Below the pieces are notes generated by a model. That model was given only the letters and a program-made list of their open reading frames with translations. It had not been told where the DNA came from and made no database searches. A program made the translations under genes and the position numbers. From Siphonodentalium dalli (taxonomy: Eukaryota > Mollusca > Scaphopoda > Gadilida > Siphonodentaliidae), in contig CP136066.1 of assembly GCA_032622095.1 (NCBI GenBank), positions 183,494,716 through 183,558,715 on the forward strand: a stretch of DNA of 64,000 nucleotides, read 5' to 3'. Below, in pieces: positions 1 through 10,987 of the stretch; within the stretch, counting starts at the first letter, position 1; the number at the start of each line of letters is the position of its first letter.

Positions 1-70
1 TCTTGGACTGTTGCCAAATTCACAGTGCTCCATTAGAGGGCCTGCTTGGACTGTTGCCAAATTCACAATG
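1..70. repeat. Imperfect tandem repeat at the window edge
   Basis: The string TTGGACTGTTGCCAAATTCA occurs twice, from about 3 and from about 46, giving a ~43-bp period that may continue beyond the window. Confidence 0.6.
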
Positions 71-551
71 TTAACTGCAGAGAGGTTGTATGTTATTGGA
101 GACGTTCTAATATGACAATAGGCTGGCCTAATTAACGAACCATGCACAGCTAAATACACACAAGCAACTTTTAATCTTCAAATAGATACAATTGTCGGCC
201 TCCAAAATTCAATATACTTTCTTATATACAAACAAACATTGAACTCATACCATTGTTTCACTTAACCAAAATAGCGAATTTCCCCAAAAGAACGCATATA
301 GACTGCGCATGCAGAAAATAAAAGATGGCCGTTACTACAAAAAAAACAGACATGCGCACTCCAATTAAAATTACCCATAATTCAGTTCACTACACCAGGG
401 GGCTCCCAACAGGTTATACAATGTTTTCAGGCTATCAGATTATTTATATTTTCGACTTTAAGTTTACAATTTGAGCCTGTCCTCACTCTATCGATACGAT
501 TTATCATAAACATATTATACACCAGTGGCGTTAACTTTACAACTTCGGCAT
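71..551. other. Intergenic DNA without a recognisable gene
   Basis: I see no conserved coding sequence or repeat here. It lies 3' of the minus-strand GPCR and probably includes its 3' UTR and polyadenylation region, although no site can be assigned with confidence. Confidence 0.4.
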
Positions 552-2033
552 CTACGTGATTATATCGGTACGATTCAGTAAGGTACAAACAATCTCCATA
601 AAAGCGTAATAACGACATCTCCTCCGCAATGCCTCCTTGAAAGGTTTCATCAGGAAGAAATAAACGAATGGATTGATCGCGCCATTGAGACCACTTATGC
701 AACCCAATGTGGCTCTGACCGTCTGTGACAATCTAATGGATCCGATTAAACCTTCCATTAAGTAAATAGCCATCGTCGGAACTACCAACAGAGAAAATAC
801 GATCACAACACATGTCAGTGTACGTGTAGACTTAACCATCTTTCTGTAAGCCGGTAGTTCGTTCTGTGTTGTTGCACCGATATGCGCGCGCTGTTCGGTT
901 TCGATACGATTCTCGCGAACTTGGTGCTCCTCCTTTAAGGCGATGTTAGCATTTTCACTTGAAGTCCGTTCTGGTCGTTTGCTAATAGATGTCGAACCTG
1001 AGACATGTAAAGCGGACGCTGTAGAATTGACGCTATAACCACTAGTGCTTGGTCTCGCGTCGTTGCCGTTGTCATGGGGTCCACGAGAAGGAACGCCTAA
1101 ACGAGTATTCGTTGTCCTGGCTGCTGAGGATTTTATTTGTGTAAGTTCCATGTTATTTGGACAACGCAGGATATTTGTATCCATAGGAATTGTATTAAAT
1201 TCGTCCCCACCAAAGGCAGTTAATTTGAATACTCGATTTTCGCTCGTTTGTGAACTTTTATCCGATTTTCCGTCTCGATTGTTCTCAGACTTGGTGGAAT
1301 TCTTGTTGGAACCAATCACACGTTCCGGTTCGATTGCACCGAAAGATATAGCTGGCGATCTGGCATCTTGCAGTACCATATTGTCAACAACATTAATACG
1401 TGACTGTCGTGAAACATGGGTGCGCATTGTGGTCCTTAGAAGTTTTATTAGATAAATGAAAGAAGACAAAATGCAAAAGTAGACTCCGAGAAGTGTTATC
1501 GAAAGCAAGGTCATTATACCGTCCACGTTTTCATAGGCAGTGTAGATGATACACTTTTGGATCATTTTATCTCCATCGCCAATCCATAAAATGGACGGAA
1601 TCCCGAAGGTAATTGTTGAGAATGCGAAGACAATGCAAACTGTGACCGAATTTGTTGTTGTTGATGCTCTACGTAGTCGTCGGTACATGAAGGGGAATTT
1701 CAGCGCCATAACGCGGAATAAGCAGATGAGAAGAAGTTGTGTGTTCGACGCAGTCACGGTTGTGAAGAATAAAAACAGGCTCCCAAAACACGTAGTTTTA
1801 TTTCTTACGGAATCGAATGACATCGCTGCGGCAATGAACACAAAAGATATCCCCATCATGAAATCTATAACACTCAGACATAACACCTGCATCGCATAGA
1901 AATCTCGTCGTAATGTCTTGTCAGTATACATGATTAGAAGAACAAAGGAATTCAAAAATATATCAACCAATCCAGTCGCAGTAATAAATATTTTCAAATC
2001 CGGCTCAAGAAAATCAGTTGTTTTGTTCGACAT
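552..2033 (-). CDS. Class A (rhodopsin-like) orphan G protein-coupled receptor, intronless
   Basis: A 493-residue seven-transmembrane receptor predicted for the plasma membrane, coupling an unknown ligand to heterotrimeric G proteins. Hydrophobic helices fall near residues 14-36, 46-71, 81-105, 129-150, 172-198, 411-436 and 446-468. Class A hallmarks seen are Asp57 in TM2 (SVIDFMMG), Cys82 at the top of TM3 with Cys161 in loop 2 (probable disulfide), and NPFVY at 454-458 in TM7. The E/DRY box is FRV (106-108), so only Arg is kept. The usual Trp of the TM6 CWxP motif is missing (VVP). Intracellular loop 3 is very long (about 200-410), Ser/Thr/Asn-rich and phosphorylatable in appearance. The N-terminus has an N-glycosylation sequon (NKT at 3-5). 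The frame is uninterrupted, as in many invertebrate orphan receptors. The ligand class cannot be assigned. This is the only intact host-type gene seen here. Confidence 0.85.
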   Translation of the reverse strand: MSNKTTDFLEPDLKIFITATGLVDIFLNSFVLLIMYTDKTLRRDFYAMQVLCLSVIDFMMGISFVFIAAAMSFDSVRNKTTCFGSLFLFFTTVTASNTQLLLICLFRVMALKFPFMYRRLRRASTTTNSVTVCIVFAFSTITFGIPSILWIGDGDKMIQKCIIYTAYENVDGIMTLLSITLLGVYFCILSSFIYLIKLLRTTMRTHVSRQSRINVVDNMVLQDARSPAISFGAIEPERVIGSNKNSTKSENNRDGKSDKSSQTSENRVFKLTAFGGDEFNTIPMDTNILRCPNNMELTQIKSSAARTTNTRLGVPSRGPHDNGNDARPSTSGYSVNSTASALHVSGSTSISKRPERTSSENANIALKEEHQVRENRIETEQRAHIGATTQNELPAYRKMVKSTRTLTCVVIVFSLLVVPTMAIYLMEGLIGSIRLSQTVRATLGCISGLNGAINPFVYFFLMKPFKEALRRRCRYYAFMEIVCTLLNRTDIIT

Positions 2034-3180
2034 TTTCTCCTAGATACAATAAGCCTATATAAATGTTATGACTTTCACCAAAGCTGTCTTTGTCAATGTA
2101 TTTCACGGAGATTGGCAAGATGGGACGGCTTTTTAAACCTGGAGCCCACGGCAGAAAACTGTTTCCATGAGTGCCATTTCTAGCGTATATACCAAGGGTG
2201 GGGTAATGGCTTTAACACATTCGGTAATTCTTATCATTTGATTCCTGTTCGATCCTGTAAATATCAATGAATCTAATTATCAGTATACATAGAGACGACG
2301 CTACGATCACTTTTCGCCGACCCTGCAATGCACCTGTCATTCGTGAAAAAATAACATCCACCTTCTATAATATCTCCGTCACTTTGTCAGTATTTTTACC
2401 GAAGCAATTGTTATTGAATATGGAGCTCAGATATTAAATTTGCATTAATTAACCAAGATTTGATAAGTTTATTGAACCCACACGGGACCGATGTCACGAC
2501 ACAAATAACCATAAATATTTACCAAACAATAACTGTAAACAATGCATGTAATCAGCATTTATAACATGTTATCATATTAGTTGTTGAAAATCTGGCGTTT
2601 CACACCTTTTGTGGGAACAAAAAGACGGACTATATGTTACAGGTGATATTGCATGTTTCTGTTTTATCATTTCGCAGTATGAAAATGAATTTTTGTGTAT
2701 TTGTCTAATCAGTAATATTAGTAAACTTGTGATTTAATGTATCTATGTCGTCAAAATAATAATGTACCTCGGTTTCCGATTCTAATCCACACACTCTGCA
2801 TGTTCTTTCATCTACGGGAATCTTTGGTTGTTTATGACTGCTTTTTCAATTTCTAGAGCATGATTGCTATTGTTATGATGTTAGGTGTTTAGCTGTGCTG
2901 AGAAGTATAGAATTCTTATTTGTATCAAGTATAACATATATTAACCGGGTGAATGTACTCCATAACCAAAGCCAAACCTGAAAGCCTGAACGCGCGAACT
3001 ACACGTACATGAGACTAAACTGAGGGATGATTAGATCACACCATGAATATCTACCCTGTATATACACCTGTAGAGATATCGTTCTACCAGTTCAAAACAC
3101 GGGAACTTTTTAATATTCTCATGGGGAACTTTATACATTGAAAAAACAATGCAGGTATTATATAGAGAGAATATATACTT
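2034..3180. other. Upstream region of the GPCR, no gene seen
   Basis: AT-rich DNA that should contain the receptor promoter and 5' UTR. I cannot pick a promoter from sequence alone, and no ORF here resembles a known family. Confidence 0.4.
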
Positions 3181-3317
3181 ACAGTTTTTGTTTGAATACT
3201 GAAATGTCTGTGTCTGGAAAGAAGTATCAAATTTTCGCGAGCCGTGAGTGAAAATTATATATTTCTTTCCAGACACGAATTCATGAGATGTTTCAGGTAT
3301 TCAAACAAAAAACTGTA
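3181..3317. repeat. Imperfect hairpin (short MITE-like foldback)
   Basis: The arm at 3181-3227 (starting ACAGTTTTTGTTTGAATAC, containing TGTCTGGAAAGAA) is the approximate reverse complement of 3258-3317 (containing TTCTTTCCAGACA and GTATTCAAACAAAAAACTGT). The ~30-bp spacer gives a long stem-loop. No coding content. Confidence 0.65.
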
Positions 3318-3395
3318 GGCATTCTGTCTTTTCTTTTTTTTCAGATAAATAGATATGGTTATTTGAACAATATATATATATATAACCCGTCGCAT

Positions 3396-3480
3396 GTCTG
3401 TGTGTATGTGTGTGTGATGGTGTGTGTGTGGGGTGTGTGTGGGGAGGGTGTGTGTGAGTGTGTGTATGTGTGTGTGTATA
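3396..3480. repeat. TG-rich microsatellite
   Basis: About 85 bp of interrupted (TG)n with TATG and GGGG interruptions. Confidence 0.9.
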
Positions 3481-3646
3481 ACTCGGTCACGCTTTTGGCG
3501 CGTTTATAACTTTTCAACCATCCGTCCAATTTGGCCCAATTTTTTTTCAAGGCCTATATAAATATATTGTGTGGTAAAAGATGACTCACCAAATTTCACG
3601 ATGATCGGGCAAAGCAAACCTGAGATCTAACATGATCCCCAAATGC

Positions 3647-3708
3647 AGTCTGCTCTAGACTAAGTACAAATACAAAGACAACACATTTGTAGCAGATAGC
3701 CGCTGGCT
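3647..3708. repeat. Partial third copy of the LINE target sequence
   Basis: A 62-bp segment matches the 3' part of the 413-bp direct repeat (4074-4486 and 10988-11400) with about one mismatch, from AGTCTGCTCTAGACTAAG to GATAGCCGCTGGCT. It shows that part of the target was locally duplicated before or independently of the LINE insertion. Confidence 0.75.
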
Positions 3709-4073
3709 TTATTGGTGACAGGGTGAAAACAGACATTCCAGCAACGGCCGTCAGAAACATTTGGAAGCAGAAAACTTTTTAATTTTCGTGCCGATAGCAT
3801 GGCTAGTAACCTCACACTGTCTTATATGCTAATGCAGTATATTCATGCAGTTGGTAAATATCTTCTCAAACCAAGATTTTCAAACAATTTGATTGAACCA
3901 ACAGCCTTTTACAGAAGGCATTCATGCATTAAAACAGAGATAAAACCACTGTGTGGAGAAAACAACTCCGAAAGCTTTGAATGCTCTCGCCTGCATACAT
4001 GCAGAAAACCAAACATATGCAATCGATACATTATATGCATATATAAACATGATCAATATAAATCCTACGCGAT

Positions 4074-4486
4074 TAGTTCCAATTCGTAATAATTTGATTC
4101 CAGCAAAGCACTGAATTCCAAAATTCAGAAAAATCTACACAATACGTGAGCTCTATTTATTTGAAATATCCACATGTTCTTTTAATTTAAATTAAAATTT
4201 GATACGTGCACCTTGCGAGACCAGACCGGCTAAAGTGACAAGAACATTAGCTCACACAGTAAGCCCGACCACGGCTTACACTCATTAGCACTAATCACAT
4301 GCCTTTAGCATGTGATCCACAATGACAACGACTCAGTTGCACTCATACGTTACGCTTCAGACAAAAGTTTTGTACTATACTGCGAAACGTCCAAAGCAAA
4401 TAGTCTGCTCTAGACTAAGTACAAATACAAAGACAACACATGTGTAGCAGATAGCCGCTGGCTGCTAAACAGTAAGTCCCAAAGTA
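4074..4486. repeat. 413-bp direct repeat, copy at the LINE 3' end
   Basis: Identical by eye over its whole length to 10988-11400, at a constant offset of 6914. It abuts the GATA-type tail of the minus-strand LINE, as a target-site duplication would. It contains several small perfect stems: GTAAGC/GCTTAC near 4260-4279, ATCACATGC/GCATGTGAT near 4295-4317, and AGTCT/AGACT near 4403-4415. Confidence 0.85.
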
Positions 4487-4951
4487 GATAGATAGATAAG
4501 ATAGATAATAATTTATTTAGTAATATATAACCAACATAACAATAAAGTGTACAAAATCAATAAATTATGGTATATATCACAGGGAGGTGGTATGACCAAC
4601 TGGTCGTCTTCCTACACCTCCCATAGAGTAAACGTATTCCGACTCTGAGCTACCCCAGGACAATATGGTATTTCTTATTTGGCCTGCCAGGCTATTTATC
4701 ATATAAGACTAAAATACATTTCTTCAGTTATAATTCTAACTATAGTCATCCAAATGAAAATATTTATCATAATTTTAATATATAAATTATAGATATTATG
4801 GATGACCAGAGAGATGACTGAAAATGACTGATGAGATAGATATTATTTTATATTTGCAGTGATCAGAGTCTTCTTGTCATAGATTCAATTCAATTAGACT
4901 AAAAGTAATAAATTTCTTGAAACAATTTCCTGGAGTAAGGGGTAATATGGA

Positions 4952-7900
4952 CTATTCATACATAAATGTGTAGCAGTCAAAGCAGTGAAGGTTTTTACAT
5001 TTAACAGTGTCTAAATAACTATCAATAAATTCATCATATAATTCATGTTTAAATTTTGATCTAGGGCGAGTTGATTTAAACGAGGTTTCTAAGTTGTTCC
5101 AGAGTTTAGGAAAAATATGAAATGGAAGAGTTTCTGTAAATTTTGTTCTTGGTTTGGATTCGCTAATTTTACGACTCTGTCTTGTAGTCATACCAGCTTT
5201 ATTTTGGATGCTATATGTTTTTTGAAGTGGAGGTGGTAGATTATTATTATACCAGTCATGCATATATAGACAAATTTTTAACTTAAGTAAATCTGAGGTT
5301 TTTAATATTTTACTCTTCTTGAATAAGGGATCTGTATGACTATTATACCTCCTATTATGAATGACTCGAATTGCTTTTTTCTGAAGTATTGTCAATTTAT
5401 TGAGTGTTTTTGAGTTTCCCCAAATTTCCATACCATATAACAGGTGACTATGCACCAAACAGTGATACAATTGACTTAGGCTTCTTTCAGGAAGAAAGTT
5501 TTTAGCTCTATTAATGGCATATATAGCCCTCGACATCTTATTTGCAACAGCAGATACATGATAATTAAATGTTAAATTCTCATCAATATGAATACCAAGG
5601 AACCTAAATGATTTCTCGTCACAATTGTTCCCGATTCGGTCAATACTTTGGCCATTTATGTTGAGATGATATCTGTGGTAATCAAGATTTCCACCAACTG
5701 GATGAAACAATATGTATTTGGTTTTTTTAGTATTTAGAGACAATTTATTAACTTTACACCATTTATTAAGTGATTCTAGCTGATTGTTTGTGAATTCAAA
5801 AAGGGTTTCCAGGTCTTTATTGGATGAGTAAACAGTTGTGTCATCTGCAAAGGAGAGAAGCGACAATTTAGTACTGCGATGCATATCGTTAACGTAGATA
5901 AGGAAAAGTATCGGGCCCAGTACAGATCCTTGAGGGACACCGGTTACAACTAGTTGTTTTGATGATATGTAGCCATCCATATCTACATATTGGTATCTAT
6001 CATTTAGGTAACTGGCAAACCATTTTTTCATGTTTCCCCGAATGCCATAGAAGTCTAATTTGGCTAATAGTATATCATGATCTAAAGTATCAAAGGCCTT
6101 TGAAAAGTCAATAAAGGTTGCCAGAGTACTATCTTTTGTATTTTTATCATTGTTTTTGGTAACATCGCTTAGTAGCTTAAGTATGGGGTGGACAGTTGAA
6201 TGACCTTTTCGAAAGCCATATTGGTCATTATAAAATTTATCAGCAAAAAAATCTACTAATCGTTTGCAAACCACTTTCTCAAGTATTTTTGAAAAGACCG
6301 GAAGGATACTTATTGGACGATAGTTTTCTATTGATTTGATATCATTAGATTTGTACAACGGAATAACTCGAGCTACTTTCATGTCATTTGGAACACCTTT
6401 TTCTATTGAAATATTTATTATGTGGCATAATGGAGATAATATTTCACTAATAACACTTTTTATTAGAGCAGTCGACATTTCATCTTTATCTTTACTATTT
6501 TTTTTATTTATCAATTTAACAATATCATTTAGTTCCTGTACAGTTGTAGGACGAGCAAACATGCTTCTGACAGAGGGAATATCCAAGTATTCCCTAAATT
6601 CTGATTTAGCATTACTATCTATTTGTTCTTGTTCCCGAACACCAATAGTAGAAAAAAATTTATTAAATTCCTCAGCCACAATTTTTTTATCATGTATGTT
6701 TATGCCATTTATGTCAAAGCTCTGGGGATAATGATGTTTTTTACTACGCTGTTGGATGACCTCTCTCAATACTTCCCATGTTTTTTTCATATCAGACTTA
6801 TGAGAGTTTAAGAGATTTTCATAATAAGACTTTTTTGTATATCTTTTTATTCTATTAAAGTATTTACAATAGTTTTTATACTGTAGAATCTTACAATTAG
6901 TTGGATCTCTCAATTGTTCCCGATACAATTTCTCTTTATGTATTGATGAATTCAGGAGGCCATCTGTCATCCATGGTTGTCGCTTTATGTATTTACGTGT
7001 GAGTTTAACTTCTTTTAATGGAAAAGCAATATTATAAGAATTAATAAAAATCTTCATAAAAGTGTTATATGTATAATTGGGGTCATTTGAATGAAAAATG
7101 GCATCATAGTTTTCAGAAGACAAGATACGCCTGAAACATGAAATATTTTCCTCAGTGAAGCTTCTTAGCTTCTTATTTTCTAGCTCTTGGTTTGCCTTGT
7201 AAGTAGTAGTTTCACGATAAAACATTCCAAAGTGATCACTAACATCAGCCAAAATTATCCCAGACTGAAAAGCAGATAAGGGGTCATTTATGAGTATTTG
7301 ATCAATCAGAGTTGCTGTATATGCGGTTACTCTAGTTGGTCTAAGAATAGTTGGTAAGAAACCTTCAGCAAAGACTGTATTTATAAATTCATTTGTTTTT
7401 ACATGTAATCCAAATTTAAGAAGATCAATATTAAAGTCTCCCATTAAGAAAGCTTTTTTATGTTCAGAATTTATTCTATTCATAAGTTCTTTCATGGTCT
7501 TTATGAATCTGTCAATGTCTGCTTTAGGTTGTGTATTAGGTCTATAAATAATTCCTACAATATAAGATTTTTTGTGAGGTTCATTAATTTCGATGAACAG
7601 TGACTCAAAAATGTGAGGAAGAAATATAGATAATTCCTCCCTAATTTTATAATTAATGTCATTCCTAATGTAAAGCCCTACTCCTCCTCTAGAATCGTCA
7701 TCATCTGGTCTACATCTCTTTATAAGAGGATGATAGTCATCTAAGGGAAAATTAATGTTATCCGGAGCTCGAAATATTTCATTAAGTCCTATTATACCAA
7801 ATTTATCTTTTTTATTTTGAAGTTCAAACATTAAAGAATTGAAAGCATCCCAATTACTGTTTAAACTTTGACAATTCAAATTAAACAATGATAACCGACT

Positions 7901-8083
7901 CTTGTCATCAGAAATCGTATTGTTATATTCTTCAGGTGAGAAATATTGTGTAGAATCTAGCCCGCTCAAGGGATTATCATTTATATCATTATGCACATCA
8001 GAACCCATTTCATATTTATTTATGAAGTCATAATTTCCATTATTTTCTATCTCATCAAATCCAATGGTATTTTGATCAGCCAT
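4952..8083 (-). CDS. LINE ORF2 protein: endonuclease plus reverse transcriptase
   Basis: An intact 1043-residue polyprotein that would nick target DNA and prime reverse transcription on it. The N-terminal endonuclease/exonuclease/phosphatase domain (about 63-290) shows LNCQS (69-73), the catalytic Glu in LNEIF (102), RGGVGLYIR, MGDFNID (204-210) and SDH (282-284). The RT domain (about 560-800) shows YRPISILPVFSKILEK, AFDTLDHDILLAKL, GVPQGSVLGP (705-714) and the catalytic FADD at 735-738. A C-terminal region has the usual CR1-like pattern around YGMEIWG. There are no frameshifts or stops, unlike the other LINEs in this window. The Met start follows an in-frame gap with no upstream coding similarity. 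Confidence 0.93.
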   Translation of the reverse strand: MADQNTIGFDEIENNGNYDFINKYEMGSDVHNDINDNPLSGLDSTQYFSPEEYNNTISDDKSRLSLFNLNCQSLNSNWDAFNSLMFELQNKKDKFGIIGLNEIFRAPDNINFPLDDYHPLIKRCRPDDDDSRGGVGLYIRNDINYKIREELSIFLPHIFESLFIEINEPHKKSYIVGIIYRPNTQPKADIDRFIKTMKELMNRINSEHKKAFLMGDFNIDLLKFGLHVKTNEFINTVFAEGFLPTILRPTRVTAYTATLIDQILINDPLSAFQSGIILADVSDHFGMFYRETTTYKANQELENKKLRSFTEENISCFRRILSSENYDAIFHSNDPNYTYNTFMKIFINSYNIAFPLKEVKLTRKYIKRQPWMTDGLLNSSIHKEKLYREQLRDPTNCKILQYKNYCKYFNRIKRYTKKSYYENLLNSHKSDMKKTWEVLREVIQQRSKKHHYPQSFDINGINIHDKKIVAEEFNKFFSTIGVREQEQIDSNAKSEFREYLDIPSVRSMFARPTTVQELNDIVKLINKKNSKDKDEMSTALIKSVISEILSPLCHIINISIEKGVPNDMKVARVIPLYKSNDIKSIENYRPISILPVFSKILEKVVCKRLVDFFADKFYNDQYGFRKGHSTVHPILKLLSDVTKNNDKNTKDSTLATFIDFSKAFDTLDHDILLAKLDFYGIRGNMKKWFASYLNDRYQYVDMDGYISSKQLVVTGVPQGSVLGPILFLIYVNDMHRSTKLSLLSFADDTTVYSSNKDLETLFEFTNNQLESLNKWCKVNKLSLNTKKTKYILFHPVGGNLDYHRYHLNINGQSIDRIGNNCDEKSFRFLGIHIDENLTFNYHVSAVANKMSRAIYAINRAKNFLPERSLSQLYHCLVHSHLLYGMEIWGNSKTLNKLTILQKKAIRVIHNRRYNSHTDPLFKKSKILKTSDLLKLKICLYMHDWYNNNLPPPLQKTYSIQNKAGMTTRQSRKISESKPRTKFTETLPFHIFPKLWNNLETSFKSTRPRSKFKHELYDEFIDSYLDTVKCKNLHCFDCYTFMYE

Positions 8084-9977
8084 TAGGAAAAATAAAAAAT
8101 GTAATGAGGAAAATTCTGGCAGTCACCTGACTTACATAGATGTGATGGAGCAGTCTATAGGGCATCAGAGTCGGAATTCCATGAATAAACATTGCATAAT
8201 TATTATCAACACAAGATATCATATGAAAATAAAAATACTTCCGGTTACACCGCATTTAAATGACCAGTGGGCATTCTCACCTCTGGGGCTATACCAGAAA
8301 TGGTTCAGAACAATCGTGACCTGGTATAGAATCAATATGTTGGTAGCACTTAATGTGTTCAACTTAATAATGAAATCTGTCTTCGAATGCATATTTAATT
8401 GCATATAGAGTTATTTATATATGACATTATTAATATTAGTACTGTTTAGTCAATTTGTGTTACGTAAAATATTGAGTGAGAGTATTAATGTGAAAGTATA
8501 GATGTCTGCCATCAAAGTGGCAGCCTTCCTTGGAATTCCTGTTTCTGACCAGAATGATTATTCCTTTCATTTGTTATATTATTGTCATCATTGATGTAGG
8601 AAATCAATATACATATTTTATTTTAAAGTTTAACTATGAATAGCTTAAAATATTAATCATTAATATATCAAGTGATTTTACCCGTATATAATATTCCATT
8701 ATAGAGCGACAGGTTAAGAATTAAATAGCATTTGAAAAGTAATGATTTGACCCCTGCATGATGGGAGCAGAACAAATGCATGACCATGCCGCATTAGTGC
8801 AAATCCCACCATAAAGGGATTAACTGTCAGATTATAACAGCCAAAATTCTAAATATATTCATGGGTACATGTAGGTAAATACTTATACTTTTTGATGCCA
8901 AACAAGTAATGATTGGTAACATCATTGTAGAATACCTCCCTCCCATCAACTGGCGGATTCGAGTCAATTAACATTCTTTCTCTGTTGATAAAAACTAAGC
9001 ATATATTTCAAAGATACAGCAACGCCCAAAGCAATCGACCACCCAACCACAGCAGAACCATGAGCAACCCCTCAGGACACAGTCAAAAACATGGCCCGCC
9101 GCCAACCATCGGAAATATCTCGACGAGAACTTTCCGATGAATGGCAACAAACCACAACTCCGACCAAATCCCGAAAAAAATCATCCACAACCCCAATGCG
9201 GTCAAGGGTCAATCAATGGGCATTACCGAGGGAACAAGTAACCCTACACCCCTTAACTCAAGGCCCTAATGTTAGACATAAATTTTGTATTTTAATATCT
9301 CAAATACTATATGATGGTAAAGGGATATATTTTCAGCAGAAGCAAACTTAACCCCCAATGACTCCCCTTCCCGAAAAGTTAGAAATGGAAGGGAGAGTTT
9401 AAGGGAAATTTGCCCTTAAGTAACCATTGTTGGAGAGACATACTTTACCCCTATATCACAGTCCTTCACATGACGAGAACGCCTTCGTCAAAATTACCAA
9501 GTTTCGAGGAGATTTACTCACTTTCAAATATGGTTGAACTTTGGTAATCCCTTAAAATACTATTCAGGATCCAAAAGTGGTAATGCAAAATTGGAAGAAT
9601 ACATAATATTTCTGTTATTAAAATGGTATATACCGGTACTAGTAGAAATGCGAAAGTGGAAGGACTGTTAAAAGGAAGTATAGCTCTCATATGACTCAAA
9701 CGAACCACTGAAGAGGGGAGGGGGGCATTGACAATGATGAATGGCAATTAATAAGTCACCTGACCAATTCCAGAGAAATCTACCCACATCTCTGCCACAA
9801 CTAAATGACATATATTTAACTGTTTTCACTTGTATGAAGTACCATAATTTAACAAATGTCCAATACATGTAGAGACAACATCGTAGGTATACGGTAGTTC
9901 AAGAATCAACCACTCTGCTACAAAGTACCATAATTGAATAAATTTTCTTCAGAATCAGCACTTCACATAGTTCAGAA
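8084..9977. other. Long inter-ORF region of the LINE
   Basis: About 1.9 kb separates ORF1 from ORF2, unusually long for a LINE. I find no conserved protein in either strand. The short plus-strand ORF at 9091-9351 looks like chance. A related phrase (AGTCACCTGAC) occurs near 8120 and 9755, so a nested insertion is possible, but I could not define its ends. Confidence 0.45.
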
Positions 9978-10784
9978 TCAGCCGCTCTGATGAAGCACCC
10001 ACTTCCCTGCTGCATTTCTAGTTTCCAGTACTACAGTCACTCCTTGAACCCTTATTCTCGTCTTCTTCTGTTGCGTCGACCTTAGTGTATAAGCGATGTT
10101 AGCTAGATCACCTCTTGCTCTCTTTAGCTCCGGTGGGAGATCCGATCTGATGGAGAGTTTTGTTCCCTTTGTCTGATCTAAGCAATTTAGGACTGCTTGC
10201 TTATCCCGGTCGGTACCAAACACAGCAATTAAAGGATGTGGAGGTGGTTGTCGGCCCTGTTGATTGGGAGACTGCTTGTGCACGATAGGAAGTCGGTGAC
10301 AGTTTACTAATCTCTCAACTATTTTCACAGCAGTTTGCTTTTCCATCTTCAGTGTGTTTATCAGAGTGTTTTGCAAAACATCGTAAGAGTCCTCATTATT
10401 AGAATTCTGCATAACACCATAGAATAATAAGTTATACTTCCTGTCGTGAATTTCACGTAACATTCCTCTGTCCCATATTTCACTCATTTTTGCAAGTAAT
10501 CTGGTCTCCAGGTCAGGAATAACATCATCGGTGATCTCTGTTATTTGTCTCTGGTTTTCAAGCACGGACTGAGCCAAATCTTTTTGTTCGTCAGAAATAG
10601 ATTTTACATCCTGAACAATAGCTTCCATTTGTGTTGTCAAAGTTGATAGTTCAGACTTAACAGAACTGAAATTTGTTTCTAACGTCTTTGTTAGTGATGC
10701 CATAAATTCATGCATGTCCTTTTTAGTGACTAAATCTGTCCCGCCGGCCGATTCAAACAGGTTCATTTTCTGATCGTCGATCAA
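9978..10784 (-). CDS. LINE ORF1 protein (L1-type: coiled coil, RRM-like, C-terminal domain)
   Basis: A 268-residue nucleic-acid-binding chaperone expected to coat the LINE RNA. Residues ~20-105 form a heptad-rich coiled coil (trimerisation in L1 relatives). Residues ~114-200 start with RKYNLLFYGV and read as an RRM-like fold. Residues ~205-268 resemble the basic C-terminal domain, with DLPPELKRARGDLANIAYTL and a terminal VQGVTVVLETRN. The ORF is intact and lies 5' of ORF2 on the same strand, with its start ~200 bp from the inferred element 5' end. Confidence 0.85.
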   Translation of the reverse strand: MIDDQKMNLFESAGGTDLVTKKDMHEFMASLTKTLETNFSSVKSELSTLTTQMEAIVQDVKSISDEQKDLAQSVLENQRQITEITDDVIPDLETRLLAKMSEIWDRGMLREIHDRKYNLLFYGVMQNSNNEDSYDVLQNTLINTLKMEKQTAVKIVERLVNCHRLPIVHKQSPNQQGRQPPPHPLIAVFGTDRDKQAVLNCLDQTKGTKLSIRSDLPPELKRARGDLANIAYTLRSTQQKKTRIRVQGVTVVLETRNAAGKWVLHQSG

Positions 10785-10987
10785 TTTTACGTTGCCTAAG
10801 TTCGTGGGTCCTCCACTAAAGTCACTCGAATGACGAATAAATGACGTTCACAGCGAGTATAACAGCACGGATTGGCAACCTTATAGCAACATAAACATCC
10901 CCGTCACACTAATTTACAAACATAAGCATAAATCTAGCCCCTGAAGCGATTATTCCACCTTAAAATTTCAACGCATGGTCTCTCTTC

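Larger units (their letters stand above)
4487..10987 (-). mobile_element. Full-length, apparently young non-LTR retrotransposon (LINE, Jockey-superfamily-like)
   Basis: A 6.5-kb element read on the minus strand: ~200-bp 5' UTR (10785-10987), ORF1 (9978-10784), a 1.9-kb inter-ORF stretch, ORF2 (4952-8083) and a 465-bp 3' UTR. It ends in a GATA/TATC simple-repeat tail at 4487-4510 instead of poly(A). Both ORFs are open and the two flanking 413-bp repeats are identical, so insertion appears recent and the copy may be competent. ORF2 has an apurinic-type endonuclease and RT with no RNase H, which fits the CR1/L2/Rex1 part of the Jockey group. Clade assignment needs a tree. Confidence 0.85.

Noticed and set aside
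1045-1899. Plus-strand ORFs opposite the GPCR
   Set aside because: Antisense shadows of the receptor coding sequence.
3799-4089. 96-codon frame next to the LINE
   Set aside because: Runs into the duplicated target sequence and has no recognisable features.
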